This document shows, piece by piece, positions 1-9,703 of a DNA stretch of 64,000 bases. The position numbers and the translations under genes were made by a program. The DNA comes from Acidimicrobium ferrooxidans. Its GTDB lineage: Bacteria; Actinomycetota; Geothermincolia; Fen-727; Anoxymicrobiaceae. Positions within the stretch are counted from its first letter, which is position 1, and each line of letters begins with the position of its first letter. Location: the NCBI GenBank assembly GCA_020723485.1, contig DYIU01000003.1, positions 186,001 to 250,000 on the forward strand, read 5' to 3'. The notes beneath the pieces are model-generated. The model saw only the letters and a program-made list of their open reading frames with translations, did not search any database and had not been told where the DNA came from.

Positions 1-68
1 GAGCCTTGCGAATGAGCACCCAGGTCAAGACGAAGGCACGCGAGGACAGCCAGGAAATTGGGGCCCGA

Positions 69-86
69 GCCGACCTGGAGGTCGGC
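69..86. repeat. short palindrome after rplQ
   Basis: Perfect palindrome with arms GCCGACCT and AGGTCGGC, ending one base short of the rplQ stop codon (88-90). A near copy with the same GTAGCGCCGACC edge lies at 38615-38637 behind another gene, so this is a small dispersed hairpin motif. On the minus strand it is not followed by a T-run, so I do not call it an intrinsic terminator. Positions 1-68 show no gene I can support. Confidence 0.5.
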
Positions 87-87
87 G

Positions 88-438
88 CTACACGAGTTCG
101 AGGATGACCATGGGGGCGTTGTCCCCCTGGCGCGGCCCGAGCTTGAGGATGCGCGTGTAGCCACCGTCGCGGTCGGTGTAGCGGGGAGCCACCTCGGCGA
201 ACAGGCGGTGGATGACGTCGCGGTCGTTTATCACCTTGAGCGCCTCACGCCGGGAGGCGACGTCGCCCTTCTTGCCGTAGGTGACCAGGCGGTCGACCAT
301 TGGCCTGGCCATCTTGGCGCGGGTCTCCGTCGTGGTTATTCGTCCGTGGATTATCACCTCGCGGGCGAGGTTGGATATCATCGCTTTCTGGTGGGAGGGG
401 CTCCCCCCCAGACGCGGTCCTTTCTTCGGCTTGGGCAT
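88..438 (-). CDS. rplQ: 50S ribosomal protein L17
   Basis: Large-subunit protein located near the polypeptide exit. The 116-residue product opens with [20 protein letters not shown] and has the L17 core around [20 protein letters not shown], at the compact length usual for bacteria. ATG start behind a GGTGGAG ribosome-binding site. It is the last gene of the alpha operon, 16 bp downstream of rpoA, the classic rpoA-rplQ order. Identification is secure. Confidence 0.97.
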   Translation of the reverse strand: MPKPKKGPRLGGSPSHQKAMISNLAREVIIHGRITTTETRAKMARPMVDRLVTYGKKGDVASRREALKVINDRDVIHRLFAEVAPRYTDRDGGYTRILKLGPRQGDNAPMVILELV

Positions 439-454
439 CTCTACTCCACCATCT

Positions 455-1390
455 CTATTCCGGGGACTTCAGCGACAGGCCCCTGCTCTGCAGCTTTTCC
501 TTTATGAGCTCTACGGTCTTGGCCCCGAGGTTCCTGATTCCGAGCAGCTCGTCCTCTGTGTGGCTGACCAGGTCGGCGAGCGTCTCTATCTTGGCCCTCT
601 GCAGGCAGTTGTAGGCACGCACGTTCAGGTCGAGCTCGCTGATGCTCGTATCGAGGCCCGCGGCCGCCGCGGCCTCGGTCGGTTCGAAGACGTCGATCAG
701 GCCGGCCTCCTCGGCGAGGTTGGCCAGCAGGCTTATGTGCTCTATCAGTATGCGCGCGCCGTGGCTTACGGCCTCGTCGGGCTTGACGCTGCCGTCGGTG
801 CGCACGAAGAGGGTCAGCTTGTCGAAGTCGGTGCGCTGCCCGACCCTCGTGTACTCCACCCTGAATGTTACGTTCCTCACCGGGGAGAACACGGAGTCGA
901 CCGGGATGACACCGATGGGGTCTCCCTCCCTCTCGTTGTCCTCGGCGGTGGCGTACCCTCTCCCTTTCTCGACAACCAGGTCCATCTCCAGCTTGCCCTT
1001 CTTTGTGAGGGTGCATATGTGCAGCTCGGGGTTGAGGACCTCCACACCCTCCGGCGCGTCTATGTCCGCCGCGGTCACGGGCCCCGCCTTGGTCGCCTTC
1101 AGCTTGACGGTGACGGGCTCCTCCCCCTCCATGGAGAGCACCAGCTCCTTGAGGTTCAGCATTATCTCGATCGTGTCCTCGCGAACACCCTCGATCGCCG
1201 AGTACTCGTGCTGGACCCCCGATATCCGGACCGAGGTGATAGCGGCCCCCGGTATGGAGGACAGCAGGATGCGCCTCATCGAGTTGCCCAGGGTATGTCC
1301 GAGCCCGCGCTCCAGCGGCTCGATGACGAACACGCCCTCGATGTCGTCGAGGTCAAGCACCTTGATCTGGGGCTTCTGGATTCCTAACAA
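455..1390 (-). CDS. rpoA: RNA polymerase subunit alpha
   Basis: Alpha subunit, which dimerises to nucleate RNA polymerase assembly. The 311 residues contain the N-terminal assembly domain ([20 protein letters not shown] near residue 30-50) and the C-terminal DNA-binding domain from about residue 248 ([32 protein letters not shown]), which contacts UP elements and activators. The start is TTG with GGAGG eight bases upstream. It lies in the alpha operon between rpsD and rplQ. Length and both domains are normal. Confidence 0.97.
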   Translation of the reverse strand: MLGIQKPQIKVLDLDDIEGVFVIEPLERGLGHTLGNSMRRILLSSIPGAAITSVRISGVQHEYSAIEGVREDTIEIMLNLKELVLSMEGEEPVTVKLKATKAGPVTAADIDAPEGVEVLNPELHICTLTKKGKLEMDLVVEKGRGYATAEDNEREGDPIGVIPVDSVFSPVRNVTFRVEYTRVGQRTDFDKLTLFVRTDGSVKPDEAVSHGARILIEHISLLANLAEEAGLIDVFEPTEAAAAAGLDTSISELDLNVRAYNCLQRAKIETLADLVSHTEDELLGIRNLGAKTVELIKEKLQSRGLSLKSPE

Positions 1391-1418
1391 AAGACCACCC
1401 TCCGTTGCCTTCTTAAGA

Positions 1419-2042
1419 TTAGCGCGAGTAGAGCTCGACGATCATCTCGTCCCTGATCGGAACGTCTATGCTCGTACCCGCCGGCCTCTCGACCACCGTC
1501 GCTGTCAGCTTCTTCCTGTCGACCTCCAGCCATGGGACCTGCTCCCGCTGGAAGCTCTCGAGGGCAGCTTTGAACACCGCGCTCTCGCGGCTCCTTGCCT
1601 TCACCCCGATCACCTCTCCGGGCTTTACCTGGTATGACGCGATGTCGACCTTCTTCTCGTTCACCGTGATATGGCCGTGCGACACCAGCTGGCGGGCCTG
1701 CTTACGCGAGACCGCGAACCCCGAGCGGTAGACGACGTTGTCCAGCCGGCTCTCCAGTATCCGGATGAGGTTCTCGCCGGTGCGGCCTTTCTCTCGAATA
1801 GCCTGCCGGTAATACGCCCTGAACTGTTTTTCGAGGACACCGTAGACCCTGCGCGCCTTCTGCTTCTCACGCAGCTGCATCAGGTAGTCGGTCTCCTTGA
1901 CGCGGCGCCTTCCGTGCTCTCCGGGCGGGTAGGTCCGCCGCTCGACCGAGCACCTGTCGGTGAGACAGCGGTCCCCTTTCAGGAACAGCTTGGTGCGCTC
2001 CCTGCGGCACTGCTTGCATACTGAACCGGTATGTCTTGCCAT
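1419..2042 (-). CDS. rpsD: 30S ribosomal protein S4
   Basis: Primary 16S rRNA binder that starts assembly of the small-subunit body and, in many bacteria, represses the alpha operon. The 207-residue protein is the zinc (C+) form: Cys9, Cys12, Cys26 and Cys31 are all present, followed by the S4 RNA-binding domain (ESRLDNVVYRSGFAVSRKQA near residues 95-115). ATG start; 28 bp upstream of rpoA in transcription order. Confidence 0.97.
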   Translation of the reverse strand: MARHTGSVCKQCRRERTKLFLKGDRCLTDRCSVERRTYPPGEHGRRRVKETDYLMQLREKQKARRVYGVLEKQFRAYYRQAIREKGRTGENLIRILESRLDNVVYRSGFAVSRKQARQLVSHGHITVNEKKVDIASYQVKPGEVIGVKARSRESAVFKAALESFQREQVPWLEVDRKKLTATVVERPAGTSIDVPIRDEMIVELYSR

Positions 2043-2069
2043 AATCGCGCTTCGAGGGCGCCTGAGGCC

Positions 2070-2468
2070 CTACACTCTCCTTTTCTTCTTCGGCCGGCAG
2101 CCGTTGTGCGGCACCGGTGTGACGTCCTTGATGGAGCCTACCTCGAGGCCGTGGGCCTGGAGCGTGCGGATAGCGGTCTCCCTGCCCGAGCCGGGGCCCT
2201 TCACCCTTACCTCGACCTTGCGCATCCCGTGCTCGGCGGCCTGCTTGGCAGCGGACTCGGCGGCAAGCGAGGCGGCGTACGGAGTGCTCTTGCGCGAGCC
2301 CTTGAAGCCGATGGTTCCGGCGCTCGCCCAGGCCACGGTATTGCCCTCCGGGTCCGTGATGTTGATTATCGTGTTGTTGAACGTCGCCTTTATGTGGGCG
2401 ATGCCCTGGGGGACGTTCTTCTTTACCTTCTTACGGCCTCTCGACCGCCCTTTTCCTGGCTTGGGCAA
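2070..2468 (-). CDS. rpsK: 30S ribosomal protein S11
   Basis: Platform protein of the small subunit that lines the mRNA exit. The 132 residues have a basic N-terminus, the core [20 protein letters not shown] and the conserved C-terminus [18 protein letters not shown]. The start is TTG (TTG CCC AAG), supported by a GGGAGGAG site just upstream; no in-frame ATG fits better. It sits in the usual rpsM-rpsK-rpsD-rpoA order. Confidence 0.97.
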   Translation of the reverse strand: MPKPGKGRSRGRKKVKKNVPQGIAHIKATFNNTIINITDPEGNTVAWASAGTIGFKGSRKSTPYAASLAAESAAKQAAEHGMRKVEVRVKGPGSGRETAIRTLQAHGLEVGSIKDVTPVPHNGCRPKKKRRV

Positions 2469-2489
2469 CTTCGCTCCTCCCTGAAAGGC

Positions 2490-2879
2490 CTACCTGCCGG
2501 CCTGCAGCCGCTGCTTCTTCTTGATGCCGACCTGCGGCCTCGGCCCTTTCCTGCTGCGGGCATTGGTATGGGTACGCTGGCCACGGACCGGCAGCCCTCG
2601 CCTGTGCCTCAAGCCCCGGTAGCAGCCTATCTCCATGAGCCTTTTCACGTTCTGCTGGCGCTCCCTGCGCAGGTCTCCCTCTATCTGGTAGTTGGCGTCT
2701 ATGAACTCCCTGAGCCGCACTACCTCCTCGTCCGTCAGGTCGCGCACCTTGGTGCTGCACGTGACGTTCGCGCCCTCGCACGCCTTGCGGGCCCGGGTGC
2801 GCCCGATGCCGTAGATGTATGTGAGAGCAATCTCGACCTGCTTTTCCCTTGGGAGGTCGATACCCGCGATTCTGGCCAA
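2490..2879 (-). CDS. rpsM: 30S ribosomal protein S13
   Basis: Head protein of the small subunit that contacts the P-site tRNA and forms inter-subunit bridges with L5. The 129-residue product begins [20 protein letters not shown] and contains the helix-turn motif and the basic tail [20 protein letters not shown]. The start is TTG, with GGAGGT seven bases upstream. It follows rpmJ by 14 bp. Confidence 0.97.
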   Translation of the reverse strand: MARIAGIDLPREKQVEIALTYIYGIGRTRARKACEGANVTCSTKVRDLTDEEVVRLREFIDANYQIEGDLRRERQQNVKRLMEIGCYRGLRHRRGLPVRGQRTHTNARSRKGPRPQVGIKKKQRLQAGR

Positions 2880-2893
2880 CCTGCTACCTCCGT

Positions 2894-3010
2894 TTACCTT
2901 CCCTGCCGCTGCTTGTGGCGGGGATTACTGCAAATGACCATGACCCTGCCATGCCTGCGGATCATCTTGCACTTATCGCACATCTTCTTTACCGACGGCC
3001 TTACCTTCAT
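2894..3010 (-). CDS. rpmJ: 50S ribosomal protein L36 (zinc form)
   Basis: The smallest large-subunit protein, 38 residues, read from ATG at 3010 to TAA at 2894. It begins [20 protein letters not shown] and keeps all four zinc ligands (Cys11, Cys14, Cys27, His32), so this is the C+ form. It sits between infA and rpsM, its conserved position, with 19 and 14 bp spacers. The gene is easily missed because of its size. Confidence 0.96.
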   Translation of the reverse strand: MKVRPSVKKMCDKCKMIRRHGRVMVICSNPRHKQRQGR

Positions 3011-3029
3011 CTTCGTTCCTCATCCTGCT

Positions 3030-3251
3030 CTACTTGTAGCGATAGGTGATCCTGCCCCTGCTCAAGTCGTAGGGCGAGAGCTCGACCGTGACCCTGTCGC
3101 CCGGCAGAATGCGGATGTAGTGCATGCGCATCTTGCCTGAGATATGGGCCAGTACCTTGTGGCCGTTGTCCAGCTCGACCCTGAACATGGCGTTAGGCAG
3201 CGGCTCCAGTACAGTGCCTTCGACCTCTATCGCTTCTTCTTTTGGTGCCAA
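3030..3251 (-). CDS. infA: translation initiation factor IF-1
   Basis: IF-1 binds the ribosomal A site during initiation and works with IF-2 and IF-3. The 73-residue protein is a single OB-fold S1 domain with the typical [20 protein letters not shown] and the C-terminal [12 protein letters not shown]. The predicted start is TTG (TTG GCA CCA). The place between map and rpmJ is the standard one. Confidence 0.97.
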   Translation of the reverse strand: MAPKEEAIEVEGTVLEPLPNAMFRVELDNGHKVLAHISGKMRMHYIRILPGDRVTVELSPYDLSRGRITYRYK

Positions 3252-3290
3252 ACCTGCTTGCTTCCTCCTGAAGGCGCACGAATGAATATC

Positions 3291-4103
3291 TTACCCCAGC
3301 CGGCGCTTTTTTTCCATCCTCCCGGCCGCCGCCGGGGAGTTCGCCGTCAGCACGTCGGGCCCGTCGTCCGTCACGGCCACAGTGTGCTCGAAATGGGCCG
3401 ACAGGCTGCCGTCGGCCGTGTGCACGGGCCAGCAGTCGGCGGAAGCCTCCACCTCGTGCGTACCCATGTTGACCATAGGCTCGAGCGCGAACACCATGCC
3501 GGCCTTCAGGACCGGGCCCGTCCCCGGTGTCCCGTAGTTCGGCACCGGCGGGTCCTCGTGCATGCTGGTGCCGATGCCGTGGCCCACGAACCTCCGTACC
3601 ACGTTGAGCCCTTCCGCCTCGACGACTGCCTGCACCGCGTGCGACACGTCTCCCACGCGGTTCCCCGGCCTGCACATGACGATTGCCGCCTTGAGCGAAT
3701 GCTGTGTCACTTCCATCAGCTTGCGCACCTCGGGGCCGGCCTCACCAATGACCACGGAGACGGCGGCGTCGCCGAAGTAACCGTCGAGCTCCACCCCGGT
3801 GTCAATGCTCAGGATGTCGCCCTCCTCGAGCGGGCGGTCGTCCGGTATGCCGTGCACCACCTCCGAGTTGAGCGACGTGCACAGCGTCGCCGGGTACGGC
3901 CCGCACTTTATGAAATCGGGCTGATACCCCTTGAAGGCGGGTACCGCGCCCGCGTCCCTTATGATCTTCTCGGCGAGCCGGTCCAGCTCGAGGGTGGTCA
4001 CGCCGGCGCCCGCCTTCTCGACGACCGCCTCGAGCACCCTGGCCACAAGGCCGCCTGCCTTCCTCATCTTCTCTATCTCCTCTGCGGACTTCAGTATTAT
4101 CAC
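3291..4103 (-). CDS. map: type I methionine aminopeptidase
   Basis: Removes the initiator methionine from nascent proteins, using two divalent metals. The 270-residue product has the pita-bread fold with the expected metal ligands in DTGVELDGYFGDAAV, GHGIGTSMHEDP, EPMVNMG and FEHTVAV. I place the start at GTG 4103 (GTG ATA ATA CTG), which overlaps the adk TGA by four bases (GTGA), giving the usual N-terminus IILKSAEEIEKMRKAG. The C-terminal about 15 residues beyond the catalytic core look unstructured. Confidence 0.95.
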   Translation of the reverse strand: MIILKSAEEIEKMRKAGGLVARVLEAVVEKAGAGVTTLELDRLAEKIIRDAGAVPAFKGYQPDFIKCGPYPATLCTSLNSEVVHGIPDDRPLEEGDILSIDTGVELDGYFGDAAVSVVIGEAGPEVRKLMEVTQHSLKAAIVMCRPGNRVGDVSHAVQAVVEAEGLNVVRRFVGHGIGTSMHEDPPVPNYGTPGTGPVLKAGMVFALEPMVNMGTHEVEASADCWPVHTADGSLSAHFEHTVAVTDDGPDVLTANSPAAAGRMEKKRRLG

Positions 4104-4762
4104 GCGACCCCCGCGGACCCTGCGCGGTCCACAGCCGACGCGACGTCGGCGAAGACCTCGTCCGGGCTCCTGCTCCCGTCGATGTCCACCAACTTTCCCG
4201 ACGGCCTGTAGAAATCTATAAGCGGCTGGGTCTGGTCCCGGTAGACCTCGAGCCTGTTGCGCACGGTCTCCTCGTTGTCGTCGTCTCTCTGGTAGAGCTC
4301 GCCTCCGCATGAGCACTGACCTTCGACCTCGGGCGGGCCGAAGACCATGTGGTAGTTGCCCCCGCAGTCACGGCAGACCCTCCTGCCGGTGAGCCTCTTC
4401 ACCAGCACCTCGGGGTCCACGACTATGTTGAGGACCAGGTCCAGCGCGCGGCCGCTCTCCGAGAGGATCCGGTCCAGCGCTTCGGCCTGGTGCGCGTTGC
4501 GGGGGAACCCGTCGAGGATGAACCCGCCTGCCACATCGTCGCCAGCGAGGCGCTCCTCGACCAGTCCCTCCACCACCTCGTCCGGTACCAGCGAGCCCGA
4601 GTCCATGTACTTCTTCGCCTCCAGCCCCATCGGGGTGCGCTGCGAGAGCGCTGCCCTGAACATGTCGCCGGTGGCCACCTGCACGAGCCCGTATTTCTCT
4701 ATGAGCCTCTCCGCCTGGGTGCCCTTACCCGCTCCAGGCGGGCCCAAGAGGACGACGTTCAT
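4100..4762 (-). CDS. adk: adenylate kinase (zinc-lid form)
   Basis: Interconverts ATP + AMP and 2 ADP. The 220-residue protein has the P-loop GPPGAGKGTQ at residues 7-16, the NMP-binding segment ATGDMFRAALSQRTP, and a long-form LID that carries a four-cysteine zinc knuckle (CRDCGG and CSCGG), as in Gram-positive and thermophilic enzymes. ATG start; it lies 9 bp from secY and overlaps map by four bases, the secY-adk-map-infA order. Confidence 0.97.
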   Translation of the reverse strand: MNVVLLGPPGAGKGTQAERLIEKYGLVQVATGDMFRAALSQRTPMGLEAKKYMDSGSLVPDEVVEGLVEERLAGDDVAGGFILDGFPRNAHQAEALDRILSESGRALDLVLNIVVDPEVLVKRLTGRRVCRDCGGNYHMVFGPPEVEGQCSCGGELYQRDDDNEETVRNRLEVYRDQTQPLIDFYRPSGKLVDIDGSRSPDEVFADVASAVDRAGSAGVA

Positions 4763-4771
4763 TCCCTCTCC

Positions 4772-6049
4772 CTACTTGCTGAGGAAGCCCTCGTAGTGAC
4801 GCATCTGCATCTGGGCTTCTATCTGCTTCATGGTCTCGAGGGCGACCCCGACTATGATGAGTATCGCGGCGCCGCCGAAAGGCACCTGGCTGGTGCCGAA
4901 CTGGACGAACATTATCGCCGGTATGAGGGCGATGACCGCCAGGTACACAGAACCCGGCAGGTTGATTCGGTTTACTACCTTGCCTATGTAATTGACGGTG
5001 GGCATCCCCGGGCGGATACCCGGTATGAACCCGCCGTACTTCTTGAGGTTGTCGGCCAGCTCGAACGGGTCGAAGATTATCGCGGTATAGAAGTATGCGA
5101 AGAATATTATGAGACCGGTGTAGAGGATGAAGTACAGGGCCGACCCTTCGGAGAATGAGTCAGCAAACCCCTTCAGGGAAGGGAAGAAGTTCGCGATGAT
5201 GAGCGGGAAAGTGATGACCGAGGAAGCGAAGATGATCGGTATTACGCCCGAGGTGTTGACCTTCACCGGTATGTAGGTGCTCGCGCCGGAGTACATCTTG
5301 CGGCCCCTGACCTGCTTGGCGTACTGCACCGGGATGCGCCTCTCGCCCTGCTCGATGTAAACGACCCCCACGACTATGCCGAGCGCTATCGCCAGGAGGA
5401 CGGCCAGGAGGACCGGCTGCCTCTGGTAGACCGTCTTCACCAGCGCGGTTATCTCGCCGGGCATCGATGCGATGATGCTCGCGAAGATGAGTATGGACAT
5501 CCCGTTGCCCACGCCCCGGTCGGTGATGAGCTCGCCGAACCACATGAGGAGCGCCATCCCTGCTACCAGGGTGAGCGTGATCAGCACGCCCTTGGCGAAG
5601 GTGAGGTCGGGCAGGATGGCCTGCGTCTTCTCTCCGGAGCTGAACGAGATTATGAGACTCGCCGACTGCAGGGTGGCGAGCACGAGCGTCATGTAGCGGG
5701 TGATCTGGGTTATCTTCTTGCGCCCTACCTCGCCCTCCTCGTGCCACTCCTTGATCTTGGGGATGACTGCGGAGAGCAGCTCCATGATGATGGACGCGGT
5801 TATGTAGGGCATGATACCCAGCCCGAAAATGGCCATCCGGGAGAGCCCTCCCCCGGTGAAGAGGTTCAGGAACTTCAAGAGGCCGGCGCCGGTGCTCTCG
5901 AACTGCTTGGCCAGGTTGTCCAGGCTCACCCCCGGGGCGGGGATGTAGCAGCCGACCCTGTACAGGGCAAGGATCAGGAAGGTGAACAGGATCTTGTTCC
6001 TCAAGTCCGGGATCTTGAAAGCGTCCCGGAACCCCGAGAATATGCGCAA
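4772..6049 (-). CDS. secY: preprotein translocase subunit SecY
   Basis: Central pore of the Sec translocon in the cytoplasmic membrane, working with SecE (also in this window) and SecG. The 425 residues hold about ten hydrophobic segments, the plug/periplasmic region after helix 1, and the conserved cytoplasmic loops (GERRIPVQYAKQVRGRKMY, DPFELADNLKKYGGFIPGIR). The start is TTG. Its ribosome-binding site GAGGTGAT lies inside the rplO stop region one base upstream, suggesting coupled translation. Confidence 0.97.
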   Translation of the reverse strand: MRIFSGFRDAFKIPDLRNKILFTFLILALYRVGCYIPAPGVSLDNLAKQFESTGAGLLKFLNLFTGGGLSRMAIFGLGIMPYITASIIMELLSAVIPKIKEWHEEGEVGRKKITQITRYMTLVLATLQSASLIISFSSGEKTQAILPDLTFAKGVLITLTLVAGMALLMWFGELITDRGVGNGMSILIFASIIASMPGEITALVKTVYQRQPVLLAVLLAIALGIVVGVVYIEQGERRIPVQYAKQVRGRKMYSGASTYIPVKVNTSGVIPIIFASSVITFPLIIANFFPSLKGFADSFSEGSALYFILYTGLIIFFAYFYTAIIFDPFELADNLKKYGGFIPGIRPGMPTVNYIGKVVNRINLPGSVYLAVIALIPAIMFVQFGTSQVPFGGAAILIIVGVALETMKQIEAQMQMRHYEGFLSK

Positions 6050-6050
6050 G

Positions 6051-6509
6051 CTATATCACCTCTGCCTTGCCTCCGGCTGCCTCGATCTTCTCGCGCGCGG
6101 TGCGGGTGAAGGCGTGCGCCCTGACGGTAAGGCTGGTCTTGAGCTCGCCGTCCCCCAGTATCTTTACGTTCTCGCGCTCCTTCCTGATGAGTCCGGCCTG
6201 CGCGAGTGACGCCGGGTCCACGACCAGGCCGTCATCGAATCGCTGGAGGTCCGATACGTTCACCACGGCGTAGACCTTCCGCTTCCTGGGGGTGAATCCG
6301 CCGAGCTTGGGAACCCTGCGGTACAGCGGCATCTGGCCGCCCTCGAAACCGGGGTTCCTGTGGGAGCCCGAGCGGGCGTTCTGGCCTTTCTGGCCCCGGC
6401 CGGACGTCTTGCCGCCGCCGGCGCTCTCGCCCCTGCCCACCCGCTTGCGGTCCTTGCGCGAGCCGGCAGGCGGCTTCAGGTTATGAAGGCGGATGTCATT
6501 GTCTTCCAT
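6051..6509 (-). CDS. rplO: 50S ribosomal protein L15
   Basis: Late-assembly large-subunit protein. The 152 residues begin [20 protein letters not shown] and show the Gly/Arg-rich L15 signature [20 protein letters not shown]. The C-terminal domain ends in GGKAEVI. ATG start, three bases after rpmD. The final codons contain the secY ribosome-binding site. Confidence 0.97.
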   Translation of the reverse strand: MEDNDIRLHNLKPPAGSRKDRKRVGRGESAGGGKTSGRGQKGQNARSGSHRNPGFEGGQMPLYRRVPKLGGFTPRKRKVYAVVNVSDLQRFDDGLVVDPASLAQAGLIRKERENVKILGDGELKTSLTVRAHAFTRTAREKIEAAGGKAEVI

Positions 6510-6512
6510 TTC

Positions 6513-6737
6513 TTATCCCTCATCGCGCGCGCTCTTGCGCGGCTTTGCTGCGTCCGGGACCTCCTCGACCTCGACCAGGTGCTTGACCTTGAACACCATG
6601 CCGCGTATCTCCGGGCGGTCCTCCTTCTCCACGGTGTGCCCGATCCTCTTCAGGCCGAGCGCCCTGACCGTGCCTCTCTGGTCGGCTGGCCTGCCCACCA
6701 GCCCCTTCTTCAGGGTCACCCTAAGTTTTGAGCTCAT
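6513..6737 (-). CDS. rpmD: 50S ribosomal protein L30
   Basis: Small large-subunit protein of the spc operon. The 74 residues contain the L30 core [20 protein letters not shown] and [20 protein letters not shown], with a slightly basic tail beyond the usual 60 residues. Its ATG lies inside the last codons of rpsE (17-bp overlap), which suggests translational coupling. Confidence 0.96.
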   Translation of the reverse strand: MSSKLRVTLKKGLVGRPADQRGTVRALGLKRIGHTVEKEDRPEIRGMVFKVKHLVEVEEVPDAAKPRKSARDEG

Positions 6738-7251
6738 CGAAGATGCTCCTCCCGCGGATCTCCTCGACCCGCTTGCCGCGCATCCGCGCGACCTCCTCGG
6801 GGCTCCGGAGCGCCTGAAGGCCTTCCACCGTAGCCTTTATCACGTTCAGGGGGTTGTCAGAGCCGAGGCTCTTCGTGAGAATGTCCTTTATCCCGGCGAG
6901 CTCCATCACCGGCCTGACCGCGCCACCCGCGATCACGCCGGTGCCCGGTGAGGCGGGCTTCAGCAGGACGCGCGCCGCGCCGAACCGGCCGGTCACCTGG
7001 TGGGTTATGGTCCCCGCAGCCATGGGCACCCGGAACATGCTCTTCCTGGCCTTCTGTGCGCCCTTCTCGATGGCTAGCGGCACCTCGCGTGCCTTCCCGT
7101 AGCCTATGCCCACGTTGCCCCGGCCGTCCCCGACCACCACGAGCGCCGTGAACGAGAAGCGGCGGCCGCCTTTCACGACCTTCGCTACCCGGTTAATGTG
7201 GACCACCTGCTCCTCGAGCTCCGGTGCGTCCTGGACCTCCTGCTGGTCCAT
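6721..7251 (-). CDS. rpsE: 30S ribosomal protein S5
   Basis: Small-subunit protein at the mRNA entry, important for decoding accuracy and helicase activity. The 176 residues show the N-terminal double-stranded RNA-binding domain ([20 protein letters not shown]) and the C-terminal domain ([20 protein letters not shown]). ATG start with GGAGGTCGG directly upstream. Its 3' end overlaps rpmD by 17 bp. Confidence 0.97.
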   Translation of the reverse strand: MDQQEVQDAPELEEQVVHINRVAKVVKGGRRFSFTALVVVGDGRGNVGIGYGKAREVPLAIEKGAQKARKSMFRVPMAAGTITHQVTGRFGAARVLLKPASPGTGVIAGGAVRPVMELAGIKDILTKSLGSDNPLNVIKATVEGLQALRSPEEVARMRGKRVEEIRGRSIFDELKT

Positions 7252-7260
7252 CCGACCTCC

Positions 7261-7632
7261 TTAGAACTTGAGCCCGTTCTCCCGGGCGGCGTCCGCGAGC
7301 GCCTTGACGCGCCCGTGGTACTTGTAGCCACCCCGGTCGAACACCACAGTCGTTATGCCCGCCTCTGCCGCCCGCTTCGCCACCGCGGCGCCGAGCAGGG
7401 CCGACGTTTCGGTCTTGGTCGCCTTGCCGGCCGATTTGAATTCCTTCTCCAGGGTGGACGCCGACACCAGCGTCACGCCCCTGTCGTCATCGATGAGCTG
7501 GCACGACATCGCGCCGTTGCCCCGGAAGACCGAGAGCCTCGGGCGCTCGGCGGTGCCGCTGATGCGCTTTCTGACGGTCTTGCGCCTGCGGTCCCTTCCG
7601 GTCGCTCTCTTGCGGACTACGATCTTGCTCAC
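7261..7632 (-). CDS. rplR: 50S ribosomal protein L18
   Basis: 5S rRNA-binding protein of the central protuberance, acting with L5. The 123 residues begin [20 protein letters not shown] and have the L18 core [20 protein letters not shown] and [23 protein letters not shown] start overlapping the rplF TGA by four bases (GTGA). Standard spc-operon position. Confidence 0.97.
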   Translation of the reverse strand: MSKIVVRKRATGRDRRRKTVRKRISGTAERPRLSVFRGNGAMSCQLIDDDRGVTLVSASTLEKEFKSAGKATKTETSALLGAAVAKRAAEAGITTVVFDRGGYKYHGRVKALADAARENGLKF

Positions 7633-8165
7633 TTTATCGCCTTCCCGACTTTCCTGCGTATGTACTCGTCCCTGTACCTTATGCCCTTGCCCTTGTACGG
7701 GTCCGGCTTGCGTAGGCTCCTGATCTCGGCCGCCACCTGGCCGACCGACTGCTTGTCGCAGCCCTTGATGATTATCCTGGTCGGGACCGGGACCTCGAAC
7801 TCTATCCCCTTGGGGGGGTCGACGTGGCGGGGGTTGGAGTACCCGAGCTGCAGCTCTATCGAGCTCCCTTTCAGGGTGGCGCGGTACCCGACGCCCTGAA
7901 TCTCGAGCACCTTCTCGAACCCGTCGGTCACGCCCTTCACCATGTTGTATATGAGGGTCCGGGTGAGCCCGTGCATCGACCTGTCGTAAGGCTCATCGGT
8001 CCTGCGGGTGACCAGCAGCTGTCCGCCCTCCTGCGCCACATCGACGCGGTCGGAGATGCGCTGCTCCAGCTCGCCCTTGGGGCCCTTGACGCGCACTATA
8101 TCGCCGTCGATCACGACGGTTGCGCTCGCCGGCACCTCTATTGGCATCTTTCCAACGCGTGACAT
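7629..8165 (-). CDS. rplF: 50S ribosomal protein L6
   Basis: Binds 23S rRNA near the factor-binding site. The 178-residue protein shows two tandem L6 folds and the C-terminal signature [23 protein letters not shown] start. Its stop overlaps the rplR start by four bases, and rpsH lies 19 bp upstream. Confidence 0.97.
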   Translation of the reverse strand: MSRVGKMPIEVPASATVVIDGDIVRVKGPKGELEQRISDRVDVAQEGGQLLVTRRTDEPYDRSMHGLTRTLIYNMVKGVTDGFEKVLEIQGVGYRATLKGSSIELQLGYSNPRHVDPPKGIEFEVPVPTRIIIKGCDKQSVGQVAAEIRSLRKPDPYKGKGIRYRDEYIRRKVGKAIK

Positions 8166-8184
8166 CAGACTTTCCTCTCAGCCG

Positions 8185-8583
8185 CTACCATACGTAGCAC
8201 ATTACCTCTCCGCCGATACCCTGGGCCCCGGCTTCCTTCTCGGTCATCACGCCCTTGGAGGTAGAGAGTATAGCTATCCCGAGGCCCCCCAGGACCCTGG
8301 GCATCCCGTCCTTCTTCGCGTAGACCCGGAGGCCCGGGGTACTTATCCTTTTTATGCCGGAGATCACTTCCCGTCGGTCGGGCCGGTACTTCAGGTAGAC
8401 CACTATGTAGTCGAAGTTGCCCTTCTTCACGACCTCGAACTTCTTGATATAGCCCTCGCGGTCGAGGATGCGGGCTATGTCCGCCTTGGTCCTCGACGCG
8501 GGTATCTCGACCCTGTCTTTTCTCGCGTTGCTCGCGTTCCTGATGCGGGTCAGCATATCCGCTATCGGATCGGTCATTGTCAT
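8185..8583 (-). CDS. rpsH: 30S ribosomal protein S8
   Basis: Primary 16S binder of the central domain and, in several bacteria, repressor of the spc operon. The 132 residues open with [20 protein letters not shown] and end with the conserved [20 protein letters not shown] region. ATG start. It follows the small zinc S14 gene by 13 bp. Confidence 0.97.
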   Translation of the reverse strand: MTMTDPIADMLTRIRNASNARKDRVEIPASRTKADIARILDREGYIKKFEVVKKGNFDYIVVYLKYRPDRREVISGIKRISTPGLRVYAKKDGMPRVLGGLGIAILSTSKGVMTEKEAGAQGIGGEVMCYVW

Positions 8584-8596
8584 CGAGTTGCCTCCC

Positions 8597-8782
8597 CTAC
8601 CAGCTCGACTTGGTGACGCCCGGCAGCTCGCCCCTGTGGGCCAGCTCCCGCAGGCAGATCCGGCACAGCTGGAACTTGCGGTAGAACCCCCGGGGCCTGC
8701 CGCACCGCTTGCAGCGGTTGTAGTTCCTGGTCGAGTACCTCGCCGGCCTCTGCTGCTTGATTACCAGTGACTTTTTCGCCAA
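8597..8782 (-). CDS. rpsZ: 30S ribosomal protein S14, zinc type Z
   Basis: Head protein of the small subunit. At 61 residues it is the short zinc-binding form, with Cys24, Cys27, Cys40 and Cys43 all present around [20 protein letters not shown]. The start is TTG (TTG GCG AAA) behind AGGAGC. It occupies the standard place between rplE and rpsH. The longer zinc-free S14 that many bacteria keep for zinc starvation is not in this window. Confidence 0.97.
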   Translation of the reverse strand: MAKKSLVIKQQRPARYSTRNYNRCKRCGRPRGFYRKFQLCRICLRELAHRGELPGVTKSSW

Positions 8783-8800
8783 GTGCTCCTCCTGGTACTG

Positions 8801-9373
8801 TTACTTCGCCTTGAACGGGAAACCCAGCGCCTCGAGCAGGGCTTCCCCTTCGTCGTCGGTCCGCGCGGACGTGACCACGGTGATGTCCATACCGCGCACC
8901 TTGTCGATCTTGTCGTAGTCGATCTCCGGGAAAATGAGCTGCTCGTCGAGCCCCATGCTGTAGTTGCCGTTGCCGTCGAAAGAACCTCGCTCGAGGCCCC
9001 TGAAGTCCCTCACCCTGGGGAGGGCGATGGAGAGCAGCCGGTCCAGGAACTCGTACATGCGGTCGCCCCGCAGCGTGACCTTGCAGCCCACGGTCATGCC
9101 CGCCCTCAAGCGGAACCCGGCGACCGACTTCCTGGCCTTTATGATGACCGGCTTCTGGCCGGTGATAATGCCCAGGTCGACCGCAGAGGAATCCACCGAC
9201 TTCGGGTTGGTGGTGCCCTCTCCGACGCCCATGTTCACCACTACCTTCTCGAGCCTGGGCACCTGGAAACGGTTCTTGTAGGAGAACGCCTCCATCATCT
9301 CCGGCACGATATCTTCCTCGTATGTCACCTTCAGGCGCGGCACGTAGCCGTTGCCCTGTTCCACCTGTTCCAT
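8801..9373 (-). CDS. rplE: 50S ribosomal protein L5
   Basis: 5S rRNA-binding protein that contacts P-site tRNA and S13. The core includes [20 protein letters not shown] and [21 protein letters not shown] choose the ATG at 9373 (190 residues, [20 protein letters not shown]): a GGGAG site lies upstream and the start shares one base with the rplX stop. An in-frame upstream start at 9400 would overlap rplX further and adds nothing family-like. Confidence 0.95.
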   Translation of the reverse strand: MEQVEQGNGYVPRLKVTYEEDIVPEMMEAFSYKNRFQVPRLEKVVVNMGVGEGTTNPKSVDSSAVDLGIITGQKPVIIKARKSVAGFRLRAGMTVGCKVTLRGDRMYEFLDRLLSIALPRVRDFRGLERGSFDGNGNYSMGLDEQLIFPEIDYDKIDKVRGMDITVVTSARTDDEGEALLEALGFPFKAK

Positions 9374-9690
9374 CAGAACTCCCGGTTGCACCTCTTGCAT
9401 ATCCTGGTAAACGACTTCTCGCCCGCACGCTTCCTTCCGACCCTGGTCGGCCGCTCGCAGCCGCTGCAGACCAGCATCAGGTTGGACGCGTCGATGGGCA
9501 GCTCCCAGTCAACCACGCCTCCCTGGGGATTAGCCTGGCTGGGGCGCATGTGCTTCTTGGCCCTGTTCACTCCCTCGACGACTATCCTGCGCCGGACCGG
9601 GTCCACCTTGAGCACCTTTCCGCGCTTGCCGGCGTCCTTTCCCTTGACGACCTCCACCGTGTCGCCTTTTCTTATGTGCAGCTTCTTCAT
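9373..9690 (-). CDS. rplX: 50S ribosomal protein L24
   Basis: Assembly-initiating large-subunit protein. The KOW motif is visible near the N-terminus ([19 protein letters not shown]). The 105-residue protein has two C-terminal CxxC pairs (CSGCERP and CKRCNREF), which look like a zinc-ribbon end found in many Gram-positive L24s. ATG start; one-base overlap with rplE. Confidence 0.96.
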   Translation of the reverse strand: MKKLHIRKGDTVEVVKGKDAGKRGKVLKVDPVRRRIVVEGVNRAKKHMRPSQANPQGGVVDWELPIDASNLMLVCSGCERPTRVGRKRAGEKSFTRICKRCNREF

Positions 9691-9703
9691 CAGCAGACTT
9701 CTC